Notes under the pieces: generated by a model
Databases searched by the model: none
Seen by the model: only the letters and a program-made list of their open reading frames with translations
Told to the model about the DNA's origin: nothing
Program-made: the position numbers and the translations under genes
From: Arthrinium phaeospermum
Lineage: Eukaryota > Ascomycota > Sordariomycetes > Amphisphaeriales > Apiosporaceae
Length of the DNA stretch: 64,000 bases
NCBI GenBank assembly: GCA_006503535.1
Contig: QYRS01000009.1
Coordinates: 2,480,001 to 2,544,000, forward strand
Reading direction: 5' to 3'
Shown here: one piece after another, positions 35,729-46,810 of the stretch
How positions within the stretch are numbered: the first letter of the stretch is position 1
How the letters are laid out: each line of letters begins with the position of its first letter

Positions 35729-38700
35729 GGTGGGAGATGGCGCTGCTGCGGCTGCGGCTCGGGTAGGATCTCGAATAAGTCGATATATCTGTCGGGAGTG
35801 GGCGTGGCGGTTGGGGGTTGTAGTGATAATCGACTAATATACAAGAGTTGTTGGTTTGTGTGTTCGTTTCAATCTGTACCTGACTCACGTTGCCTCAAGA
35901 AGAGGGCGGAGGAGGCAAATTCGCATAGGCCAACATTTGGTAGGAATGTAAAGGGTGAAGCTCACGATCGAGCTTTGGACTAAGGCTAGGGCGCAGTGAC
36001 TCTCAAGGTAGGCAGGTAAACAATGGGTGGCTCTCGCGGCGGGGCAGGCAGGTGCGCTCGTGACTGGATTTTGACTTTAGGGAGGCTTGGGTCGATGGAC
36101 GCCGCAAGTCTCTCTCTCTTTCTCTCTTTCTTGCGCCTCTCTTGTTTTCTCTCTTTCCTCTCCCGGGGCAAAAGTCAGGCGGATATTGTTGGCGGAAGTT
36201 GGGAGCTGCCGTTGGGCGATGACAATGTGGAATAATGGGTTGAAGCGTCGGACGAACAAAGCCTGAGACTGGGGACGGACTCAAGGGACCAGACCTGGGC
36301 CGGGGGCAACCACCGTAATTGTAGTATGTAGTGAACCTAGGGTCGGTCGAGCTCGACACCCTCCCCGGAAACCAAAGCGAGCTGACAGGGTTACAGCTAC
36401 CTCGAGAAATCAACGATAAGCCAAGGCTGCCAGGGGTCCTTGAGGGTGCTATCAATCAGATTGAACCAGGCCCGGGATTGTTAGGTTGGGCAAGGTATTG
36501 ATGTAATGTATGTAGGTAAGGTATGTGCGTGCATACATGTACGTTATGTACATATATGTAATGTTGGTTTGCTGTGCTTGTTGCTGCCTGGGATTGATGA
36601 TCCAATGCGCGGTTGACTTTCACTTACTTTTATCAGCTGTTTTTTGCTTCTTCCCGCTTTCTCTATCGTTCGCCTGGGTTCCCTGCTTCTTCTTCTCCTA
36701 TGAGACGGGAGAGAGAGTGAGGGTATTGGTTCAAAAAGTAACAAAAATAACAAAATGCTGCTGCAAGGAACCGAAGAAGGTCGCTTCCGGGGGAGGTTGA
36801 TGCGGTGAGCTGTTCGCCAATGCCGACCTTATCTGCACGTTCCAGGCTCGAGGCAGAGCCAGTCAGATTTCTCGGGACCACCACGTTCGCGCAAGAGCGC
36901 AGGCAGATATGTATGCTTTTGCCAGGAATCTTTCGATGTTTGTGCGACAGTAGTCCCTGCGCTGCGAATGATGTGGGATAATAATGATGTGATGTGATTT
37001 GGCCGGCTGGGACACTAAAAGATTGGAAGACAAAGCAGGCGCTCTTTCCCCTGCTGCTTTCTCCCTTCTCCCTCTCTACGGGCGGCCGCTAAATGTCGAT
37101 CCGATAACACGCAGAAATCCGGTTACAAACGGGCCTGGGGCGGATGGAGATGTCGTCAACTTGTCTTGTCTCTCTTTTTTCTGCCTTCCCGATGTCTGAG
37201 ATCCGGCCGGGAGCTGCAAAGAATAAAAACAGGGTAGCTTGGGTAGCAGCCAAGGCGCCCGAGGGGGTGGGTTTCCGAATCTTTTTTTGCTATCTCTTAC
37301 TTGCACAGCAGGCAAGAGGTGAGTCAAGCAGGAGGCTTCAAAAAAGCTTAGGAAAGCTTGTACTTAGACAGTGTCTTACGGGGGACGGGACCTAGATGGG
37401 GTCGGTATGACCTCCCTTTATGTAAAAAGTTCAGGGAAGAGGAAAAAGCACAGCACATTCACGCGGAGCCCAAAGGCCAAGGCCAGAAAGTGAGGAGCTA
37501 GTGGGGAATCAGGGCCGCAGATTCTCATACGGCGGCTGCTGATGGAGTTCATGGATTGTGACTGCGAGCGAGGGCAAAGAGGAGCGAGCTGGGGGCAGAG
37601 ATGCGCGCGAGACGAGGATTGCCCAATTCCTGTACGTTTCGGTACATGTACTCTTTTTCATGTTTGTGATGCCAAGAATGTTGGGTGTGGCCCGATGCGG
37701 AGGGGGAGTTGTGAGGATGGGACAGGACAGATCGAAACAGACTACCTACCTACATGCACCAGGAGGGAAAACAGCCAAGAGGCTAATAGAGGCTGGGCGG
37801 CAGATGCGCAGCCCAACGAGCTGGGGCAGGCAGTTGTCAGTCCATGGCCCGTCCTCTTCTTAAGTCTGAGGCTCCGGCCGAATAGGGAAGCATCTCCCCC
37901 ATGGTCAATCGTTGTCACCGTGGACGGAACCCGTGGGTGCGCACTGCCGCTGAGCGAGGCAGAGAGATGTTCACGGCTGGGGCGTATCACAAAAAGTCCT
38001 CCCGTGTTAGGCCCGTGGGGCATCAGGGCTGACGGACGGGGTTCGGTCGAATTTACCAGTTGCTGCTGCTGCTCCAGTCTCCATGGATGGTCCTTTGGGA
38101 TATCGCATCATCCTGCCGCCTGTGGCTGTCATTTCTCTCCTCCGCCATTTCTCCAAGTCGACCTCCATTTCGTAATTCGTACACCGCGCTTATCGACGTC
38201 GCAGATGGCTGCATGGTATACGGTACTTTGGGGGAGGCGGACCATAGCCACCCAGTTGAGAGCTGAGCTGGGTAGCGGTACACATGGGCATCCTTGGCAG
38301 GCTTGGCAGAGCTGCGAAATAAAAGTTGCCAAGTCATCGCACAGCATTGCAGCGTGTGTCGGGGGAACGTCTCTGGTCTTTATTTCCTAGGGTCAATTTA
38401 CATACCTTGCTGCTCTGCACGCGGCGACCCGCATTGCCGGCCCTCTGCCATGTGAATTTCGAGCAATCATCCCACGCAACCGGCGCCAAAACTCTGTCTG
38501 GTAAGTTCTGTCAAGTGGCAGGTAGGTAGCATACGAGTAGGTACGACTGGAGTATGTTGTTATGGGAGGTTCAAGCAACCTACTATATAGCAAGAGGCAG
38601 AACGCCTTATCTAATAGTTATGCTATTGAAATAGCTCAATGCTTCCCTAGCCAACAGAGCAACAGCCCACCAAATCACATGTTATGTGTTATGACGACAC

Positions 38701-40463
38701 AAACCTCTATGATAAGATTGAATCCTCCCATTTGATGACCCATGGACGCAGGCGGCTACCTAATGCACTTACTTACACCTAGCTAGCATTCGGACGAAGC
38801 CACCAGCAATAGGAGGTTGTAGGTACTCCGTACTGTAGCAATTGACACAGCATTGGGGAAAAGTACACGCACGTTCATCTACATACCTAGCTCGACATGC
38901 CCTGGGTGTCTGCAGACCACCACCGTCCATTCGCTACCCAGGAGCAGCTTTTTCGCGGTGCGGTGAAACAGAAGCGAAGTCCCCCTCCAAGCTTGCCCTT
39001 CCTTTCGGGGCAAGAAACAGGCCCAGCTCGCCCGCTGCGCTCGTTTGCAACGGCTAAGACGGCTCGGGTCGCTCCAGCCCTCAGAGTTCAGCACGGCAAC
39101 CAGATCCGAACATAAGTATTCTTTTTCTAACCGTTGTTCCGGAACGAGGAGGCCACGCGTTGCGGGCGGGGATCCCGTCACCGGTCGGTCTACCGTATGT
39201 GAGATGATGGTTTAAACGTCTAGTTTGCGTCGAATTGCCCTCTCTTGCTTCAAAAGGGGCTCCTGGAGGGGGCAGGTAGAGCTAAAGTATGTAGCTTTGC
39301 AGCTCTGGGCCTAGGTTTCCTCGGTTCCCAACACCTAGCCAGGCCTGGCCTCTTTGAGCGGAGCGGAAGTGGGTGGAGGGGTTACAGCACCAGCGCCTAG
39401 GTGAGTACAGCTAGGTACTTTCCACTGTCTGGACCAGTGCCGATCAATGAAATAGGAAAAACCACCAGAGCGGGGCCGGGCCAGCAGGCCAGGTAGGATG
39501 CAGTGTTATTGGGCACTTCATGTAGGTAATACCATTACTTGCTGCAACACACCGGGCAAATCCGCCACCACCAACTACGGCATGATGGCCGGTGGCCGGA
39601 CTTGCCAACATCGCTTCATCCCCATGAACAACAATGCCAAGTCAAGGGATATGTTTCCCGTCCATCGTCCCGGCCAAGGTTGCAGTTTCGATGCCATAGC
39701 GACTCTGTGGCACTTCCTACAGAACGAACATGTTACCAGAAATCACCTGGACAGCGTACAATTGTGCTACCTCACCTCACACCAAAGCATCTAGCATCAC
39801 TATACTCATGCACCGTAGCATAGCTCAACGCCCGATGCAGCAACTCTTGGCAAGCTGCAGCCTCACTGCTTACTGGCAATCATCTGACTCGCTCAGTATA
39901 ACACATCAGTCTTACCTCCTTCTACAGGGAAGGAGGCTCGTCGTAGCACAGCTCAACATCCTCGTGACGTGGGGGATTATCTTGGCTCAGGAATGCTTTA
40001 CTATATTTGTAGATTAACGAACCAATTGAGAAGCCTCGTTCCACCGGTTAGTGGCACGATGAGCTGCCTTGGTTTGTGATTTAGCGTCATGAACCAACAT
40101 ATCTCATTCGGGCTCTATCGGTCTCCAGAGCAGGAGCCGGCTATTCTCTTTTCTCCCTCCCCCTTGCCCATGCCGCGTAGCCGTTCTTGTACGCACATGA
40201 AGATAAAATGTCTCGTCACCCCGGAACCAGCTTTTCCTGTGCGACCTTATCCCCAGGCCCGTCGCTGATGGTACACGGCCAGAGTATAAACAGTAATTCC
40301 CGTGACGCCTATGCAATGCAAGTTAAGAAAGAAACCTGCGCAAAGCCCATCCATGGATCCATCCGTCCTTACGAGATTCCATTGGCCAGCAATACGCGAC
40401 TTGGTGTCATCAAGTTGCTGGCCTGGCGATTGATTGATGTGTTTCGTCGAGGTTGCCCTGCTT
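35729..40463. other. 4.7-kb spacer
   Basis: No supported gene. The region upstream of the USP gene (35.7-36.3 kb) is CT/GA-rich and probably its leader and promoter. An ORF at 37542-38390 (282 codons) starts with a Cys-rich stretch but then turns into Cys, His and Trp runs without domain character, and I treat it as chance. Short TACC/GGTA repeats occur, as in the large desert. Confidence 0.5.
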
Positions 40464-42116
40464 CTAGTTGTATGTGCGGGCAAGGTTGCGCAGATACCAG
40501 TCTACCAGCTTGCGTCCGACCTTGGCCTCTGAGATGTGGATCAAGTCCTGTAGGATGCCGTTAGTCAATTGCGGTACAAAAAGCTTGACAGTCACACGTA
40601 AAGCTTATGCCGTCTCGATACAACATGGAGATGGAATGGGAAGGGGCGAGATGGGGGGTTGCATGTATACGTACTCCTTGCATAGCGTAATCAAGATCGC
40701 TGACGTTGACCCATTCTCCGTCCAGCAAACCGCCCTGGTCAGTCCAGCGCAATTGCCTAGCTCGCTGCTTGTTGACCAACAGGTAAGAACGGAGCTCCTC
40801 GGGCTGGACCTCTAGGAAACCAGCGAGCTTCTTAAGATCCATGGTTGTGTAGAGGCGCAGGTAGGACTTGACGGTGGGGTTGAACATGTTGGTCTTGACC
40901 TCGTCCATGAAGATGCCCAGGTGGTGGTCAATGGGGTCGACGTTGGCCTCGGGGTTCTCGAAATCCGGGGGAACGGGCGAGATGAACTTGGGGCAGGCGG
41001 CGCGGAAGAGCTCCTCGAAGATGGGAAGAGCCTCGGGGCCACCGCGCTGCAGCTTGACGAGCTGGTCGCCGTACTTCTCACGCAGAGCAGTGTGGATGGT
41101 GTCATCCAGACGCGTGGGGTGGAAGGCAACGCAGATGGCGATCAAGGCGTACATCTGGTCGTTCTTCTTGGTGATGGAATCGTACTGGGCGTTCTTCTGG
41201 AAGTTCTTGGTACGAGACACATAGATGAGGATGTGGCTGAACATGCGGATGGCATCGGCGTAGCGGTGCATCATCATGTAGGAGAAGCCCACGTAGTAGT
41301 AGGTGGTGAAGTGGGCGGCCATGACGCGGGCGAACATGGCCTTCTTGTTCAACTCGATGTCGTCGAGGGTCTTCAGGGCGAGGCTGAAGTCACCGAGCAG
41401 GCAGTGGACTCGGAGGAGACCAATGATGGAGAAGTAGCCCAGCATGCGATACAGGTTCTTAGATCCGTAGTCGCCAGCGACGGCCATGGGGTCCTCATTG
41501 CGCTTCATGGCGGCAAGCTGCTCGGTGATCTGAGACCGCTGGATCAGGGAGTACAGCACGTTAAGCACACTATAGCAGCCCCAGGTGTTCGGGTTCTCGC
41601 GCAGGATCTGGCGTTCTTCTTCGTTGTCTCGGGGCTGTCTGGCCAGTCTCATTCTGTAGGAAGAGAACGAGTTGAACTGATAGATGAACTCGTCGATGAC
41701 ATCCCAAGCCCAGTAGTACTGTAGTTGGCGCGCATTAGCAAAGACCTTTGGTTGGACATCATCGTGCATGATCAGGGCGAGGAGGCGGGTTAACTGACCG
41801 AAGGGGGCTCCAGATCAACCGGGCCTTCCGAGTTCAGGATGAAGTGGAACAGGTTGCAGTAGGCATCGTAGCTCTGGAACTTGACTTCAAGGGGAGCGGA
41901 GAAGTCCAGAGGCTGGGCGGCGGCGACGAGTCTCGACTGGATGTCGTCGGTCTGGGCGGCCATGCCGAACGAGCTGGTTCGCTCGAGGTCCTCGCCAATG
42001 CCATCTTCGTACTGGACTTGCTCCTTGTAGTCGTTGACCAGGGCCTCCTCCTCGACATCGCTGTCAACTTCCATGGAGCGCATCGGGCGCTGTTCGCCGT
42101 TTTGAAAGGCGCTCAT
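40464..42116 (-). CDS. Translation initiation factor eIF3 subunit L
   Basis: Three exons on the minus strand (42116-41799, 41718-40675, 40547-40464) give 481 residues. The 80-nt first intron (GTCAGT...CTACAG, branch GCTAATG) was chosen over a closer acceptor because it rebuilds the family sequence ahead of YYWAWDVIDEFIYQF. The 127-nt second intron uses GTACGT. The last exon encodes DLIHISEAKVGRKL and the usual DWYLRNLART end. The N-terminal 70 residues are acidic. The body is the helical eIF3l repeat region with a C-terminal PCI domain (around YLRLYTTMDLKKLA). eIF3l is a non-core eIF3 subunit helping recruit the 40S complex to mRNA in the cytoplasm. The start at 42116 has the context CAAGATGAG. 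A CTG repeat lies in the leader. Confidence 0.95.
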
Positions 42117-42871
42117 CTTGACGTATGTGCTGCTGCTGCTGCTGCTGGCTGCTAGCGATGTATGTGATGTGACAGCAGCGACGGGCGTTGATAGACTGTG
42201 GAGGTTAGAAGGGAAAATATGTGTGGGCGGGAGAATTTGACGATTAAGTGGGGCGCTGGACTTGTGTGCCCAAACAGAGTAGTGCCTGCTATTCTGTATG
42301 TACCAGGTAAGAGAGTAGTGCGGGGTCCATCCTATCAACCCCTCCAAAGCAGAAAAAAAAGTCTTGGTACAGTTGCATACCTTATGTAAAGCACCCGCAA
42401 ACTGCGCTGCGCTGAAGCGATCACAAGATCTTAGCCTGGATGAATCATAATGAGCTGCACTCCCTTCGTATTCCCCAGGGCAGCATTTAGATATTCCTTG
42501 CTCGTGTGTATGGTTTATAGTATCGCCTGCCTATTATTTAGACTTTGTATGCCATTGAATTCGTAATAATCTTCAAGTACATGAGTCCGACAGTCTCCAC
42601 TGTCATCTGCCGTATCAAACAAGTACTCGACCTCGATGAAGTCAGACCTTCTCCCGATCAATTATTAGTCACCCGTCTCTTTGCCGGACATAAGCGATCG
42701 CATTTCAAAGAATACCATACCTAAGAAAGTCGAGGTCTCTCATTATAATACGAACCGATTCCTCTTTATTTGGACTAAAAGAACCACTGCAGGTTCTCAG
42801 ACTTTCATAATCCGGCACCCTACCACGTCATCTTGGTCTAGAATCCAGAAAACGACTCAACACTCGGCATC
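42117..42871. promoter_or_regulatory. Bidirectional promoter region, eIF3l / EFL1
   Basis: A 755-bp spacer separates the start codons of two divergent genes that both serve translation. It holds the leaders of both. No TATA box is evident. Shared control is plausible from the arrangement only. Confidence 0.5.
42129..42147. repeat. CTG repeat in the eIF3l leader
   Basis: A perfect (GCT)n tract of 19 bases lies just upstream of the eIF3l start codon; on the transcribed strand it reads CAG/AGC repeats in the 5' leader. Confidence 0.75.
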
Positions 42872-45800
42872 ATGCCCGTCGTCTCCCCGGAAAAGCTGGG
42901 CCTCCTCCAGAGCGAGCCCGACGATGTCAGAAACGTATGCATCATGTACCCTCTTAATGTATCGTCACTCTAACGCTTTTTGATAGATATGCATCCTTGC
43001 ACATGTAGACCATGGAAAAACGTCTCTTACGGATGCTCTTATCGCCACAAATGGCATCATTTCACCCAAGATGGCCGGCAAGATCCGGTATCTCGACTCT
43101 CGCCCAGACGAGCAGCTCAGGGGAATCACCATGGAATCATCGGCTATATCATTATATTTCTCCATGCTGCGGAGGTCGGCGCCCGACGCCACACCGGAAC
43201 CGAAGGAGTATCTGATCAATTTGATCGACTCGCCCGGCCACATCGACTTCAGCAGCGAAGTGTCCACCGCTTCCCGGTTATGCGACGGTGCCGTTGTCCT
43301 AGTTGATGCGGTGGAGGGAGTTTGCAGTCAGACAGTCACCGTCCTCCGCCAGACATGGATAGAGAAACTGAAACCCCTGTTGGTCATCAACAAAATGGAC
43401 CGTCTCGTCACAGAACTGAAAATGTCCCCGGCTGAGGCATACCAGCACCTCAGCAAACTTTTGGAGCAAGTGAACGCCGTGCTGGGAAGCTTCTTCCAGG
43501 GTGAACGCATGGAGGAGGACTTGAACTGGCGAGAGCGCATGGACGAGAGAGTAGCTGCGGCCGCAGCGAAGGAGAAGGAAGCCGCCAACCAAGAAGGTGA
43601 GACCGATGAGCTGCAATTCCAGGAGAGGGACGACGAGGAAATCTACTTCGCCCCCGAGAAGAACAATGTCATCTTCAGCAGCGCCATCGACGGCTGGGCG
43701 TTTACTGTACGGCAGTTTGCAAGCCTGTATGAGAAGAAGCTCGGCATCAAACGGAATATCATGGAGAAGGTTCTATGGGGTGATTATTACCTGGATCCCA
43801 AGACCAAGAAAGTGTTGGGCAGGAAGCATCTCAAGGGGCGAAACCTGAAGCCCATGTTTGTGCAGCTTGTTCTTGAGCAGGTATGGGCAATCTACGCGGC
43901 GACTACGGGTGGTGACAATGGAAAAGGGTGAGTACTGCTAACATTCAAACGAAGACATGTGTCTCACTAACAAACTGCACAGGGATCCTGCACTTGTCGA
44001 GAAGATTACCAAGGGTCTAAACCTGACCATACCACCTCATATCGCCAGATCTCGAGATCCCAAAGTCTTACAAAGCACTATATTCGCATCGTGGCTGCCG
44101 CTATCGACGGCGTTACTGGTTTCGGTCATCGAATCATTACCGTCTCCTCGCGTCGCCCAGAAGGAGCGGCTCCCTGAGTTGCTTGAAGAATCGCCAGGGG
44201 CATCCCACATTGATGCCAATGTCAAGGACGCGATGATCAACTTCCAGACGTCCAAGTCTGATCCTGTCGTTGCTTACGTCAGCAAAATGGTCTCGGTTCC
44301 CGAAAGCGAACTACCCGCCAACAAGAGACGCGGTCAGTTGAGTCCAGAAGAGGCCCGCGAGCTTGCGAGAAAGAAGCGTGCAGAATTGGCGCGAGCCCAG
44401 CAGGCTGCGGATGCCAATGGTACGAACGACCTGACAGCGGCCATCGAGGATGTAAATCTTGACAACATACTCCCAGAACATGAAGAGAAGCCCGTCGACC
44501 CGGAACATCTGATCGGGTTTGCGCGAATGTACTCTGGCCATTTGACTGTTGGAGACGAGTTATATGTTCTTCCGCCCAAGTTCTCACCTGCTCATGCACA
44601 TGCCGCCCCTGAGCCGCAAAAGATCACCGTAACGGCCCTCTACATGATGATGGGCCGGAATCTCGAGTCGCTCAACTCCGTGCCTGCCGGTGTCGTCTTT
44701 GGCATTGGTGGGCTTGAAGGACACATCCTCAAGTCCGGAACGCTCTGCAGTCAGCTTGACGGCGCAGTGAACCTTGCCGGTGTGAGCATACTTGGCCAAC
44801 CCATTGTGCGGGTAGCGCTGGAGCCTGTCAACCCTGCAGACTTGGACAAGATGATCACCGGCCTGAAGCTTCTGGTCCAGAGCGACCCTTGCGCCGAGTA
44901 TGAGCAGTTTGAGAGTGGCGAACACGTTTTACTGACAGCGGGTGAATTGCATCTGGAGCGCTGCCTGACGGATCTGAAGGAAAGGTTCGCCAGGTGCGAT
45001 ATCCAGGCGGGTGCGCCCATTGTCCCCTACAGGGAGACGATCGTCCGAGCCGAGGAGATGAAGCCCCCCGCCAACAAGGAACTGGGCCGCGGGGCTGTCG
45101 TTGGCGTCACGAGCTCAAAGCAGGTGTCGATTACCCTCCGCGTCCGACCTCTTCCCGACAACGTTACCGAGTTTCTCCTGAAGAACTCGGGCGCCATCAA
45201 GCGCCTGTACAACGAAAAGAAGGCGGCCGCGGAGGGAATAGCGGTGCCTGAGAGCGGAGATGTGCAGGAAGATGTGGAAATTGATGACGACGACGTCCGT
45301 GATGGCAAGGGACTGTCCCACGATGAGTTGAAGCAGCAGCTCCAAGCCGCGCTGGAGACCGGCAAGGGAAGGGAGGCCTGGAAGGGGGTCATCGACAAGA
45401 TCGCCGCGTTCGGCCCCAAGCGAATCGGGCCCAACCTGCTCATCGACGCCACCAAAGACGGCGGCTGCCTGTCCAAGGTCTTCGGAACCAACAACACCAA
45501 CAACAGCCTGGGAGCCGACGACTCCCTCAACGCTTCCCACCTCAGCGACAAGATCACGTACGGTTTCCAGCTGGCCACGAACCAAGGCCCGTTGTGTAAC
45601 GAACCGGTCCGAGGCATCGCGGTTATCATCGAGGATGTCCAGATCGAGCCGCCGGAGGACGAGGCATCCGCCCGAGATAGGCTCGGCCGCCTCACTGGCG
45701 AGGTCATCAAGACGGTGCAGCAGTCCATCCGCCAGGGTTTCCTGGACTGGTCGCCGCGTCTCATGTTGGCCATGTACTCTTGCGAGATCCAAGCCAGTAG

Positions 45801-46295
45801 TAAGTTTTAATCCTTCCCCTCTCCCCTTGCCTCCCTTCATCCACACCCTGTCGCCCGCTCTCCAGACTTTTATGCAATGACATCATGCTAACACACGTAC
45901 CCCCACCCCCAGCCGAAGTCCTAGGCCGCGTCTACGACGTCCTCACCCGCCGCCGCGGCCGCGTCAACGCCGAAGCCATGAAGGAAGGCACGCCCTTCTT
46001 CACCATCTCCTCGGTCCTGCCCGTGGCCGAGTCCTTCGGGTTCGCCGACGACATGCGCAAGCGCACTTCGGGCGCCGCCCAGCCCCAGCTCATCTTCACG
46101 GGCTTCGAGATCCTCGACGAGGACCCCTTCTGGGTCCCCTTCACCGTCGACGACCTCGAGGACCTCGGCGAGCTCGGCGACAAGGAGAACGTCGCCAAGC
46201 GCTACATGGACGGCGTCCGGAGGAAGAAGGGCCTGTTGGTCGAGGGGCGCGGCGAGAGGAGGGGGGCGGAGAAGCAGAAGACGCTGAAGAGATAG
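42872..46295 (+). CDS. Elongation factor-like GTPase EFL1/Ria1 (60S maturation)
   Basis: Four exons (42872-42934, 42987-43927, 43983-45799, 45913-46295) give 1067 residues; introns are 52, 55 and 113 nt with clean GT-AG ends. The N-terminal GTPase domain carries all motifs: G1 AHVDHGKT (about 26-33), switch I RGITMES, G3 DSPGH and G4 NKMD. The EF2-like domains II-V follow, with an insertion rich in Lys and acidic residues. The C-terminal domain holds the conserved GRVYDVLTRRRGRV segment, corresponding to the domain IV-V end of EF2. No diphthamide-type context is seen, as expected for EFL1 rather than EF2. EFL1 works with Sdo1/SBDS to release Tif6/eIF6 from late cytoplasmic 60S subunits. Size matches the family (about 1100). 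The gene diverges from eIF3l and converges with Elg1. Confidence 0.95.
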
Positions 46296-46810
46296 GGAAG
46301 ATGAAGAAGATGGAGACTGGCATGGCGTGGTACCATGGTATCGTGTAGAGATGGGTGAAGCAATATGGGGGTTTTGCTTGCTGGACTAGGCTTACATTTT
46401 TGATATTGGTGAAAAGAAAACCTGGGTTCTAGACGGCGGCGCATCACAATCTTCCTGAAATGAGTTCAATGCAATTATTGCCATTCCACGGGCACCATCC
46501 TTCTTTCTCTTTTCGTAGATGGGTGGTAGAAATAAAAGAAACGCGAGTTCATTTGTAGAATTCGTATAGCAAGCAAGCAACCTTTCTACACCGTACTCCG
46601 TCCGCCATGCTGTCGTTCATGCCTCTTCTTCTTCTAATGCGTTCCGCTAATTCCATCGTGCCATGAAACAAACGCTGGTCTCTCCCCCATCTTTCGAGCA
46701 AAAAGCCGCGCAGAGCTATTATCTATGTACAAAGCCAGATTTCCTTACTGTATATGCCGGCCCTTTCTTCGAAGATCATCATTGTCGGTATTTGATCGTT
46801 CGGTCTGTTT
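46296..46810. other. Convergent 3' spacer, EFL1 / Elg1
   Basis: A 515-bp spacer holding the 3' flanks of two convergent genes. Nothing else is recognised in it. Confidence 0.6.

Noticed and set aside
37542..38390. 282-codon ORF with a Cys-rich beginning
   Set aside because: No domain, no signal peptide, odd runs (CCCCSS, repeated HP) and several overlapping ORFs on both strands. In 64 kb of about 50% GC a chance ORF of this length is not surprising.
41746..41798. Shorter 53-nt version of eIF3l intron 1 (acceptor CAAAG)
   Set aside because: It is in frame but would insert nine extra residues before the conserved YYWAWD segment. The CTACAG acceptor at 41719 fits the family and has a branch site.
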